Below are positions 1 through 5,805 of a stretch of 14,162 bases of DNA, one piece after another. A program made the position numbers and the translations under genes. This DNA is from WHSM01 sp050701635. Its GTDB lineage: Bacteria; Actinomycetota; Actinomycetes; Mycobacteriales; Micromonosporaceae. Numbering within the stretch: the stretch's first letter is position 1; each line of letters starts with the position of its first letter. The notes under the pieces are model-generated. The model ran no database searches. It had not been told where the DNA came from and saw only the letters and a program-made list of their open reading frames with translations. The stretch is from NCBI GenBank assembly GCA_050701635.1, contig JBOGDF010000121.1, positions 1-14,162 of the forward strand, read 5' to 3'.

Positions 1-107
1 AGCCCGACCCGAAAGTTGACCACCGCCAGCCGGTAGGCCACCATCACCACACGGCCCGCGACCCGAGCCCGAGCCGGTCCCAAGCTCGTGGCAAACCGGT
101 GGTCCCA

Positions 108-1133
108 TCACCGTGGCACGCGACAGGCCCGGGACGCATCCCCCTCCAGCTGGTCAGCCGCACCGCGGACTCCGTCCGTCATCAGTTCGAACTCGGCCGA
201 GGCGTTCTGAAGTTCCTGTAGTACGGCGGAGACCTGCTCTCGCAGTGTCGTGGAATCGACTGGCTGACCGCATAGCGGGCAGGTATCGGAGGTGTGCGTA
301 TGAGTCAAGAACGAGTCCGCCGCCTGGAACAGCCGGAGCTGAGCGCGATTCGGTGACGTGTGGGAGCCAACGGTGTTGTTCCAGTGCTCGAGCACCTGAT
401 GGTCGACCGTCTGAGGAGACCAGACTCGAAGCTCCGTGGTGAGACCCGCGACCAGCGCCGCGTGATGAGTTTGGGGTGCGGCAGTCAGCCCTTCCCACCA
501 TTTAGGGTCAAGGGCTTCCTGTAGAGAAGTCGGGACCGCGACGTCCGCGCCTTGGCAACGTTGTGCGATTGCCGCCAAGATCGAGTCCTCGTCGACGGGG
601 CTGACTCGCGCGACGAGCGCAGTGGAGATTGTACAGTGGTGGCGGGCGGCGTCGTCGGCAATCCGGCTGAGATCATTGCGCGCACGCTGAAGGTCTAGGC
701 GGAGGCTATCGACCTCGGCCAGGCCAAGGATTTCGGCGAGCGCTTTCCATTTCTCGCCCTTGGATCGCTCGACGAACGCTGTGAGGCTCCGTCCGCGCAG
801 GAGGAATGTGTCGCGGCCGGCCTCCATAACCCCGGGTTCGGTATCGCCGGCCAGCGTTCGAGTGCCGCTGAGATGACCCGACGTCTCGACGGTCACGGAG
901 GTTCCGACAGTGGGCTTGGCGCCCACGTGGCGTATGGCGTTCTGGCGCCCTTCCGCTCGCAGGAAGTCGATGACTCCGGTGAAATACCACTCCAGCGCGT
1001 CTGCCACGGTGCTCTTGCCCGTGGCGTTGTCGCCATATACCACTGCGCTTACGCCATCGGGCAGTTCGATGACGAACTCCTCGGGGACACCTCGGAACGC
1101 CTGCATCTGGATTCGAGTCACACGCTCACCCAC
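108..1133 (-). CDS. SMC/RecF-like P-loop ATPase, C-terminally truncated
   Basis: Predicted 341-residue ATPase of the AAA_23/RecF/SMC type. The N-terminus reads as a short beta region, then a Walker A motif GDNATGKST at about residues 34-42, followed by SALEWYF-like text typical of the SMC-like ATP-binding lobe (here ADALEWYF). A CPLCGQ motif at about residues 285-290 resembles the zinc-hook or zinc-binding CxxC of Rad50-like and defence-associated ATPases and is followed by the start of a coiled coil. In family members this is the midpoint; the return coil, the signature motif and Walker B should follow. Here the protein ends about 55 residues later in RACRVPR, so the second half of the head is missing. 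I chose the GTG at 1133 because AGGAGG (1140-1145) lies six bases upstream; an open frame extends to 1187 but has no such site. The start overlaps the end of the small upstream gene. Without Walker B it probably cannot hydrolyse ATP alone. It is likely a remnant, or the N-terminal part of a broken DNA-repair or anti-phage system. Confidence 0.7.
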   Translation of the reverse strand: MGERVTRIQMQAFRGVPEEFVIELPDGVSAVVYGDNATGKSTVADALEWYFTGVIDFLRAEGRQNAIRHVGAKPTVGTSVTVETSGHLSGTRTLAGDTEPGVMEAGRDTFLLRGRSLTAFVERSKGEKWKALAEILGLAEVDSLRLDLQRARNDLSRIADDAARHHCTISTALVARVSPVDEDSILAAIAQRCQGADVAVPTSLQEALDPKWWEGLTAAPQTHHAALVAGLTTELRVWSPQTVDHQVLEHWNNTVGSHTSPNRAQLRLFQAADSFLTHTHTSDTCPLCGQPVDSTTLREQVSAVLQELQNASAEFELMTDGVRGAADQLEGDASRACRVPR

Positions 1134-1287
1134 GGGATACCTCCTGGAACGCCTTCGTGAGTTCACGTGCCCTTCCCGATGGTGCACGGCGAGCGATGGC
1201 GAGCAGACGCGTCCGTACCTCAGGCGAGACGTCTGCCATTGTGCCCAGTGCCTGGTCCAGGAAGTCTTCGGCGGTTGAGCGCTGCAC
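1126..1287 (-). CDS. small partner protein of the ATPase (unknown function)
   Basis: A 53-residue protein, mostly helical and charged, beginning VQRSTAEDFLDQALG and ending KAFQEVSRG. I do not recognise the family. Support for a real gene comes from a GGAGG site (1293-1297) five bases before the GTG at 1287, and from its TGA (1126-1128) overlapping the GTG start of the downstream ATPase, which implies translational coupling. The frame is open upstream to a TTG at 1332, giving 68 residues, but that start has no visible ribosome binding site. Small proteins encoded directly before SMC/RecF-like ATPases occur in multi-component defence systems, for example as middle components of ABC-type three-component systems. 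Membership in such a system is inference, since no effector gene is visible here. Confidence 0.55.
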   Translation of the reverse strand: MQRSTAEDFLDQALGTMADVSPEVRTRLLAIARRAPSGRARELTKAFQEVSRG

Positions 1288-1331
1288 GGGAACCTCCAGA
1301 TGTCGCCCCCGTGACGCTTCGTCGTTGAGCA

Positions 1332-1353
1332 AGTACTACGTGTTATGAGACTA
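1332..1353 (-). promoter_or_regulatory. AT-rich patch with candidate -10 boxes before the small protein/ATPase pair
   Basis: On the minus strand this short AT-rich stretch contains TAGTCT (1348-1353) and TAGTACT (1332-1338), both resembling the actinobacterial -10 consensus TAnnnT. It lies 45-66 bases upstream of the chosen GTG at 1287, in the gap after the HAD gene. No convincing -35 box is visible. It could drive the 53-residue protein and the ATPase independently of the HAD gene. Confidence 0.25.
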
Positions 1354-1409
1354 GGCGTGGGTTTCGTCGGGAGCTTCTCTTTGTCGGGCCACCGACACGA
1401 AGTGAGTGA

Positions 1410-2159
1410 TCAGAGCGTCCCTCCACAATGGTTGAGTCCTTCGCGTACGAGGCGACTCACGATGGCGTGACATCCGTGCAGGTCGTTCGTGACTTCGTGA
1501 GCGCCAGCGGCCATGAGTAGCGCGGCGCTGGTCTTGCCTGTGGCCACGCCGACAACGTGTACCCCGGCTGCGAGACCAGCTTCGACGTCGTTGGGCGTGT
1601 CACCGAGCAGGATTGTCGCGTCGGCTCCGAATTCGACGCCGGTACGCGCGCTGGCTCGCCGTCGTGACAGCGCTACCAGGTTGACGCGTTCTTTGTCGTC
1701 GTCGCCGTACGCACCGCTGGTCAGGTCCACGTACCTGTCGAGGCCGAAAACTTCGAGCTTGATACGGGCCACCTCTCGAAGGTTCCCAGTAACGACAGTT
1801 TGATGAATTGCCGGCTCGGTGGCGAGGCTGGCGAGCGTCTTCTCCGCACCGGGAAGGGCTCGACCGATACGGCCCAGTTCTTCGCGGGCTGACTGGTAGC
1901 CGAGGGTCAGCGCTGAGGCCAGTATTGCGATCCTCTCGATCGTCGGCTCGACGCCGTTGACGCGCAGGCTCTCCTCCATGATGTCCAACTCAGTACGGCC
2001 GGCGATCGTGGCCAGTCTGGTGAGCGCCACACCGGTCGCCGCTGGGAAGGCGCGATCGTAGATGGCGCGCCCGACACCGCGTGTCTCGATCAGCGTGTGG
2101 TCGACATCCCAGAGCAGGAGGAGGCGCGGCGAGTTAGCGGCGCTGGGGGCGGCGACCAT
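1410..2159 (-). CDS. HAD-superfamily hydrolase, phosphoglycolate-phosphatase-like
   Basis: A 249-residue cytoplasmic phosphatase of the haloacid dehalogenase superfamily, subfamily with a helical cap (Gph/PGPase type). Motif I is WDVDHTLIE with nucleophile D18 and acid D20. Motif II is TVVTGN around T124, a lysine near K156 fits motif III, and motif IV is LLGDTPNDVEAG with D187 and D191 for Mg2+ binding. The region between motifs I and II is long enough for the four-helix cap. These features support phosphomonoesterase activity, but the substrate cannot be read from sequence. The ATG at 2159 has no obvious Shine-Dalgarno; a slightly shorter start is possible but must precede D18. It is divergent from the XRE regulator, 74 bases apart, and upstream of the small protein/ATPase pair on the same strand with a gap of 122 bases. 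Confidence 0.85.
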   Translation of the reverse strand: MVAAPSAANSPRLLLLWDVDHTLIETRGVGRAIYDRAFPAATGVALTRLATIAGRTELDIMEESLRVNGVEPTIERIAILASALTLGYQSAREELGRIGRALPGAEKTLASLATEPAIHQTVVTGNLREVARIKLEVFGLDRYVDLTSGAYGDDDKERVNLVALSRRRASARTGVEFGADATILLGDTPNDVEAGLAAGVHVVGVATGKTSAALLMAAGAHEVTNDLHGCHAIVSRLVREGLNHCGGTL

Positions 2160-2233
2160 TCGAGTAGTCTGCCATCGTCACACGGCGTGTATCGATGCTC
2201 GCACAGTGCGCAACCTCGGGGAGGCGTTGACCG

Positions 2234-3448
2234 ATGGACGAGCTGCTCGCCCGAACAATCGGGTCGCGGGTACGTTCCGCTCGCACAGCCAACCGTCAGA
2301 CCAGAGTCGTCGTTGCGGGCCTGACCGGAATCACAGCCGACTACCTGTACCAGATCGAGCGTGGCAAGAAGGTGCCGACCATACCGGTACTAACTCAGCT
2401 CGCTCACGTGCTCAGAGTCCCGGTATCGCAACTGCTCGCCGAGCCGGATGTTCACGCTGCGCCGCACGCGGACAAGGCAGGGCTCGGCAGCTTCCTCACC
2501 TGGCCACTGACTCAACCCAGCACATCGCATAAGCCACCGCCCGTATCCGACGTGCACGAACAAGTACGGGCGGCGTGGCGAGTCTGGCAGACCTCGCCAC
2601 ACCGGTACTCCGAGACAGCCAGCAGGCTGCCTGCGCTAATCGCCGACGTCAGGGCGTGGGAGCGCTCGCGCCCCACCGAGGACGAACGTAGGGAACGCCG
2701 GCGGGTGCAGGCGTGCGCCGTTGACCTGTACGGCTTGCTGCGTACGGTCGCCAAGCGGGTTGGTCGTGCTGATCTGTCCATGTTGGTTGCGGATCGCGCG
2801 GTCCAAGCTGCCGAGGCCGCTGATGATCCGTACCGGCTGGCGGCAGCTCAATGGAACCTGGCGCACGTCCTACTGGCAGAGCAGGAGCCCGCAGGCGCTG
2901 AGATGGTGGCACGCCATGCGGCCGACGCCCTCGCGCCGCTGATGCGGGGGGATGACCTGGACGCGGTTGCACTCTGCGGTGCTCTGATCTTGCTCAGTGC
3001 GGTCGCCGCTGTGCGCCAGGGCGAGGTCTGGCGTGGCCGGGAGCGGGTACGCGAGGTCATTCCGATGGCGAAGCACACCGGGTAACGCAACGTCTACTGG
3101 ACGGCGTTCGGCCCGACCAACGTCGAGATGTACGCCGTGAGCGTCGAGCTGGAGGCCGGCGAGGCGGCCGAAGCGCTGCGGCTGGCCGAGAGGATCGATT
3201 GGCATCGATCGCCTTCAATCGAGCGGAGAGTGGCGTTGCTGCTGGAGCAGGCGGCGGGTCACGCCCAACGGCAGGACCTGGGCTGCGCATTCGCGGTGCT
3301 TCAGGCAGCGGCGCGTGAGGCGCCTGAGGATGTTGTCCATCGTCCCGCCGCACGCCGCCTTGTCAGCACGGTCATTCAACGTGGCCGGCGTGGTGTGGCC
3401 GTCGAAGCCGCCGCACTAGCCGAACGCGTAGGGATACCGGTCGGCTAA
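2234..3448 (+). pseudogene. XRE-family helix-turn-helix regulator with TPR-like C-terminus, interrupted by in-frame TAA
   Basis: The N-terminal 70 residues form an XRE/Cro-type DNA-binding domain, with the helix-turn-helix at about residues 24-45 (ITADYLYQIERGKKVPT). The remainder is helical and alanine-rich, like the TPR-type sensor regions of actinobacterial XRE regulators of about 400 residues. The frame runs from the ATG at 2234, with GGGGAGG nine bases upstream, to a TAA at 3083-3085. Coding then resumes in the same frame without a length change (RNVYWTAFGPTNVEMYAVSVE onward) to the TAA-free end at 3448. If codon 284 were GAA or another sense codon, one 404-residue protein would result. 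The site is therefore a point nonsense mutation, not a frameshift. The first piece alone is 283 residues and may still bind DNA; the second piece could start near 3128 but has no ribosome binding site. Divergent to the HAD gene. Confidence 0.8.
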
Positions 3449-3463
3449 CCCGAGCTGTCGGTC

Positions 3464-3486
3464 AACCCGAGCTGGCAGTCCGGGTT
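3464..3486 (+). terminator. possible hairpin terminator after the XRE gene
   Basis: AACCCG (3464-3469) pairs with CGGGTT (3481-3486), with a further CT/AG pairing inside and a three-base loop. There is no T-run after it, as is common in high-GC actinobacteria. It begins 16 bases after the XRE stop codon. The 11-base word AACCCGAGCTG also occurs as a direct repeat at 3447-3457 and 3464-3474. Confidence 0.35.
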
Positions 3487-3583
3487 ACTCGGCAGTTGCA
3501 TCCCTACCGTCACTCCCGCGACGGCTACCGTTTCTGGGCCACCGGGGCCCGGGACTGCCGCCGCGCAGACCTTGAGGAGTGGC

Positions 3584-3865
3584 GTGGACGGCAAACCTCA
3601 CCAGCGAACGCACAGGTACGTGGTCCGCCCGGCTATCGGTGGGCCGCCGGTGTTGACATCGACCGTGGATCGGGAGGCGGAGACGATCAGCGCGACGTTC
3701 GGCGCAGAGGTCATCACGTTGGACGTGGTCATGGCTCGGGCGTTGTGGATCACGATCAACGAGGCGGTGTACGCGGAGCGTTCGTTGCGGGCGGACGGGC
3801 CGACGCTGACGCTGGAGTGCGATCCGGGTACCGGGCGGATCGTCTCCCTGCGCCGGGACGTCTGA
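3584..3865 (+). CDS. hypothetical protein, 93 residues
   Basis: A small cytoplasmic protein that I cannot assign to a family. It begins VDGKPHQRTHRYVV, has a beta-rich first half (VLTSTVDREAETISATFG), a central amphipathic helix (MARALWITINEAVYAER) and a short beta-like C-terminus ending SLRRDV. No membrane segment or catalytic motif is visible. GTG at 3584 was chosen because AGGAG (3575-3579) lies four bases upstream; a TTG at 3572 is in frame but would overlap that site. The stop codon overlaps the ATG of the next gene (TGATG), so the two are probably translated together. Such small gene pairs often accompany XRE regulators in actinomycetes, and the broken regulator lies just upstream; this link is inference. 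Confidence 0.6.
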   Translation: MDGKPHQRTHRYVVRPAIGGPPVLTSTVDREAETISATFGAEVITLDVVMARALWITINEAVYAERSLRADGPTLTLECDPGTGRIVSLRRDV

Positions 3866-4092
3866 TGGCGCCGCTGTCGGAGTGGCGCTTCATCGCGTAC
3901 GCCAAAGATCAGATCCGTGCGACGGACACGATCCTGACCGGCCACACGACCCGCGGGATCATGTGTTCCTGCGGACGAGTGGTCCCGTGCTCGGTAGCCG
4001 TGACAGTCGCCCGGCGGCGGTTCCACTACCTCTGTGCCCTCGCCCGGCACCCTCCCGAACCCGCGCTGGGGAGGGCTCCGGTGGGTGCCGGG
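3865..4092 (+). CDS. small Cys-rich protein; 3' end unresolved (no stop before hairpin)
   Basis: Starts at the ATG overlapping the previous stop codon. The first 60 residues look like a genuine protein: MAPLSEWRFIAYAKDQIRAT, then CSCGRVVPC with C34, C36 and C42, a plausible metal-binding knot, then an arginine-rich helix. The CxCGRxxPC pattern is reminiscent of small actinomycete proteins of unknown function. After about residue 60 the text becomes low-complexity Ala/Gly/Pro. The frame stays open to a TAG ending at 4812, running antisense through all of bluB, which is very unlikely to be real protein. I list only the part before bluB. A frameshift or deletion has probably removed the original stop. 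The end coordinate is a placeholder at the 3' edge of the hairpin. Confidence 0.45.
4043..4092. terminator. strong convergent hairpin at the 3' end of bluB
   Basis: A perfect 10-base stem, CCCGGCACCC (4043-4052) with GGGTGCCGGG (4083-4092), continued inward by TCCC (4053-4056) with GGGA (4069-4072). It abuts the bluB stop codon on the minus strand and lies where the plus-strand small gene should end, so it suits a bidirectional terminator between convergent units. There is no U-tract on either strand. Confidence 0.55.
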
Positions 4093-4716
4093 TCAGCCGC
4101 TCCAGCGGTCGGTGTGGAGGGCCTCGTCGAGGGGGCGGCGGGTACGCCAGCCAGCGCGTTCCAGGTCAGGGGTCTGCTCCAGGTGGGTGACCGGGCCCAG
4201 GCACAGCCACGCCACCGGGCGGATGCCGGCGGGGATGCCGAGCACGTCGCGTACGAACTGCTCGCGGTAGAAGGAGACCCAGCCGACGCCGAGCCCTTCC
4301 GCGGTCGCGGCGAGCCACAGGTTCTGGATCGCCAGGCACACCGAGTACAGCCCGGCGTCGGCGATCGCGTGCCGCCCGAGCACCGCTGGCGAGCCGCGCT
4401 CCGGGTCGTACGTGACGACCACGGAGAGGGTGGACTCGCGTACCCCCTCGATCTTGATGCGGGAGAACGTCGCGGCCCGCGCGGCATCCAGCGTCGCGGT
4501 GAAGACCTCGCGTTCGGTCGCCACGTGGTCGGCGAAGGCGCCGCGCAGCGCAGGGTCGCGTACCAGCACGAAATCCCAGGGCTGGGAGAGTCCGACGCTC
4601 GGGGCGGCGTGCGCGGCGGCCAGCACCCGCCGCAGCGTCTCGTCGGGGATCGGCGCGCCGGTGAACTGGGAGCGGACGTCGCGGCGGCGGTGGATCGCGT
4701 CGTACAGGCCGGTCAT
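4093..4716 (-). CDS. bluB: 5,6-dimethylbenzimidazole synthase BluB
   Basis: A 207-residue flavin-dependent enzyme of the nitroreductase fold that breaks down reduced FMN with O2 to make 5,6-dimethylbenzimidazole, the lower axial ligand of cobalamin. BluB signatures are clear along its length: RRRDVRSQF near the N-terminus with D13 at the position of the catalytic aspartate of Sinorhizobium BluB, AAHAAPSVGLSQPWDF at 34-49, QNLWLAA at 131-137, GVGWVSFY with S148 at the second key position, and RPVAWLCLGPV at 166-176. The length fits the family (about 200-230). These motifs distinguish it from general nitroreductases. The ATG overlaps the TGA of the upstream cupin gene (ATGA), indicating coupled translation. 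No other cobalamin genes are in the window, so its partner CobT-type transferase must lie elsewhere. Confidence 0.92.
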   Translation of the reverse strand: MTGLYDAIHRRRDVRSQFTGAPIPDETLRRVLAAAHAAPSVGLSQPWDFVLVRDPALRGAFADHVATEREVFTATLDAARAATFSRIKIEGVRESTLSVVVTYDPERGSPAVLGRHAIADAGLYSVCLAIQNLWLAATAEGLGVGWVSFYREQFVRDVLGIPAGIRPVAWLCLGPVTHLEQTPDLERAGWRTRRPLDEALHTDRWSG

Positions 4717-5165
4717 GCCGGGGTGGTCCGGTACTTCGCGCGCAGCGTCCGCAGCTCGTCCGGAGTCGGTACGTGGCCCGCCGCCACCAGCTCGTGGATC
4801 TCCCGGAAGTAGCGCTCGTAGCCGGCGGGGCGGAACAGCCCGATGATCGTCGCCGGTGCGTCCGAGGCGTTGCGGAAGCCGTGCCCGACCCCGATCGGCA
4901 CCGACACGGTGCCGCCGGCGCCGGCCACCGCGGTGCTGCGTACCCCGTCGGTGACCAGGTCGAACGTGACCTCGCCGGCGGTGATGACGAACTCCTCGGC
5001 GTGCCCCTGGTGTACGTGGGGCGCCGCGCCGACCGTCCCCGCCGCCAGCTCGAACTCGATCACCGACAGCTCGCCGCCGGTGTCCTCGCCCCGCAGCCGG
5101 ATCAGCACCTCACCGGCGTGTACGGTCAGCCGCTCCACAGGTCCCGGATGCACGATCGCAGTCAT
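4713..5165 (-). CDS. cupin-domain protein
   Basis: A 150-residue single-domain cupin. Cupin motif 1 is GAAPHVHQGHAEEFVITAGEV, with likely metal ligands H50, H52 and E57 or E58; motif 2 is VPIGVGHGFRN with H95. The C-terminal 40 residues (GYERYFREIHELVAAG and TPDELRTL) form helices, as in small cupins that resemble quercetin-dioxygenase-like or mannose-isomerase-like proteins. The activity is unknown. ATG at 5165 is preferred: a GACGAT -10 box ends six bases before it, suggesting a leaderless mRNA, and the protein is complete from there. The same frame is open further upstream to 5459 but that part is antisense to the HIT gene. It is coupled to bluB through an ATGA overlap, so a role linked to benzimidazole or flavin chemistry is possible but unproven. 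Confidence 0.8.
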   Translation of the reverse strand: MTAIVHPGPVERLTVHAGEVLIRLRGEDTGGELSVIEFELAAGTVGAAPHVHQGHAEEFVITAGEVTFDLVTDGVRSTAVAGAGGTVSVPIGVGHGFRNASDAPATIIGLFRPAGYERYFREIHELVAAGHVPTPDELRTLRAKYRTTPA

Positions 5166-5171
5166 CCGGGG

Positions 5172-5177
5172 ATCGTC
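5172..5177 (-). promoter_or_regulatory. -10 box, leaderless promoter of cupin-bluB
   Basis: GACGAT on the minus strand ends six bases before the cupin ATG at 5165. This is the spacing expected when transcription starts at the A of the ATG, and it matches the absence of a Shine-Dalgarno sequence. No clear -35 box is seen. Confidence 0.45.
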
Positions 5178-5214
5178 GCACGTACGCGGCGGTGCGCCGG
5201 CGGGGGGCGGCTCG

Positions 5215-5220
5215 TAGGAT
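5215..5220 (+). promoter_or_regulatory. -10 box, leaderless promoter of the HIT gene
   Basis: TAGGAT fits the actinobacterial TAnnnT -10 element and ends six bases before the GTG at 5227. There is no Shine-Dalgarno sequence, so the transcript probably begins at the start codon. Confidence 0.6.
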
Positions 5221-5226
5221 CGCGGG

Positions 5227-5778
5227 GTGGCGGACGGAGCGTACGAGCACCAGCACGGTGCCGGGATCGAAGACCAGCTGGGCCGGCTGTGGACGCCGTA
5301 CCGGATGGCGTACATCAAGGGCGAGAACCGGCCCACCGGGGCGGACGGCGACACCGACGGCTGCCCGTTCTGCGCGGCGCCGAAGCTGCCCGACGGTGAG
5401 AGTCTGGTGGTCGCCCGCGGCGGGCACGTGTACGCCCTGCTGAACCTGTATCCGTACAACCCGGGGCATCTGATGGTGTGCCCGTACCGGCACGTGGCCG
5501 ACTACACCGAGCTCGACGACGCGGAGACCGCGGAGCTGGCGGCGTACACGCAGCGCGCGATGCGGGTGATCCGGCGGGTCAGCGGCGCCCACGGCTTCAA
5601 CGTCGGGATGAACCAGGGCCCGGTCGCCGGTGCCGGCATCGCCGGTCATCTGCACCAGCACGTGGTGCCGCGCTGGGGCGGCGACACCAACTTCATGCCG
5701 GTGCTTGGCCACACCAAGGTGCTGCCGCAGCTGCTCGCCGACACCCGTACCCTGCTCGCCGACGCCTGGGACCGGTAG
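5227..5778 (+). CDS. HIT-family protein, Ap4A phosphorylase-like (Rv2613c type)
   Basis: A 183-residue cytoplasmic nucleotide hydrolase/transferase. The histidine triad is HLHQHVVPRW with H141, H143 and H145; the middle or last histidine acts as nucleophile in the family. A zinc-type CPFC lies at 46-49, and NLYPYNPGHLMVCPYRHV (73-90) is the conserved nucleotide-site segment. NQGPVAGAGIAGHLHQH closely matches the actinobacterial branch whose Mycobacterium tuberculosis member, Rv2613c, is a diadenosine tetraphosphate phosphorylase. The synteny with pgsA, patA and pimA supports the same assignment. GTG at 5227 was chosen because of the adjacent -10 box. It converges on the EF-G-like gene with 27 bases between stop codons. 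Confidence 0.88.
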   Translation: MADGAYEHQHGAGIEDQLGRLWTPYRMAYIKGENRPTGADGDTDGCPFCAAPKLPDGESLVVARGGHVYALLNLYPYNPGHLMVCPYRHVADYTELDDAETAELAAYTQRAMRVIRRVSGAHGFNVGMNQGPVAGAGIAGHLHQHVVPRWGGDTNFMPVLGHTKVLPQLLADTRTLLADAWDR

Positions 5779-5805
5779 CTCGCCCAGACGCCGGCGACCC
5801 CGGGC

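Noticed and set aside
1..36. Possible C-terminus of a plus-strand gene (ends SPTRKLTTASR)
   Set aside because: Only 11 codons are visible, with no recognisable motif; cannot be supported.
3128..3448. Separate 106-residue gene
   Set aside because: It is in frame with the upstream regulator and lacks a ribosome binding site, so it is better explained as the 3' part of the split gene.
3496..3583. Possible N-terminal coding stretch before the 93-residue protein
   Set aside because: The frame has GC-rich third positions and reads DGYRFWATGARDCR, but it has no ribosome binding site, lies right after a hairpin, and continues only into the wrong frame of the next gene.
5166..5459. N-terminal extension of the cupin protein to 248 residues
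   Set aside because: The extension is antisense to the HIT gene; the cupin fold is complete from the ATG at 5165, which has a leaderless promoter.
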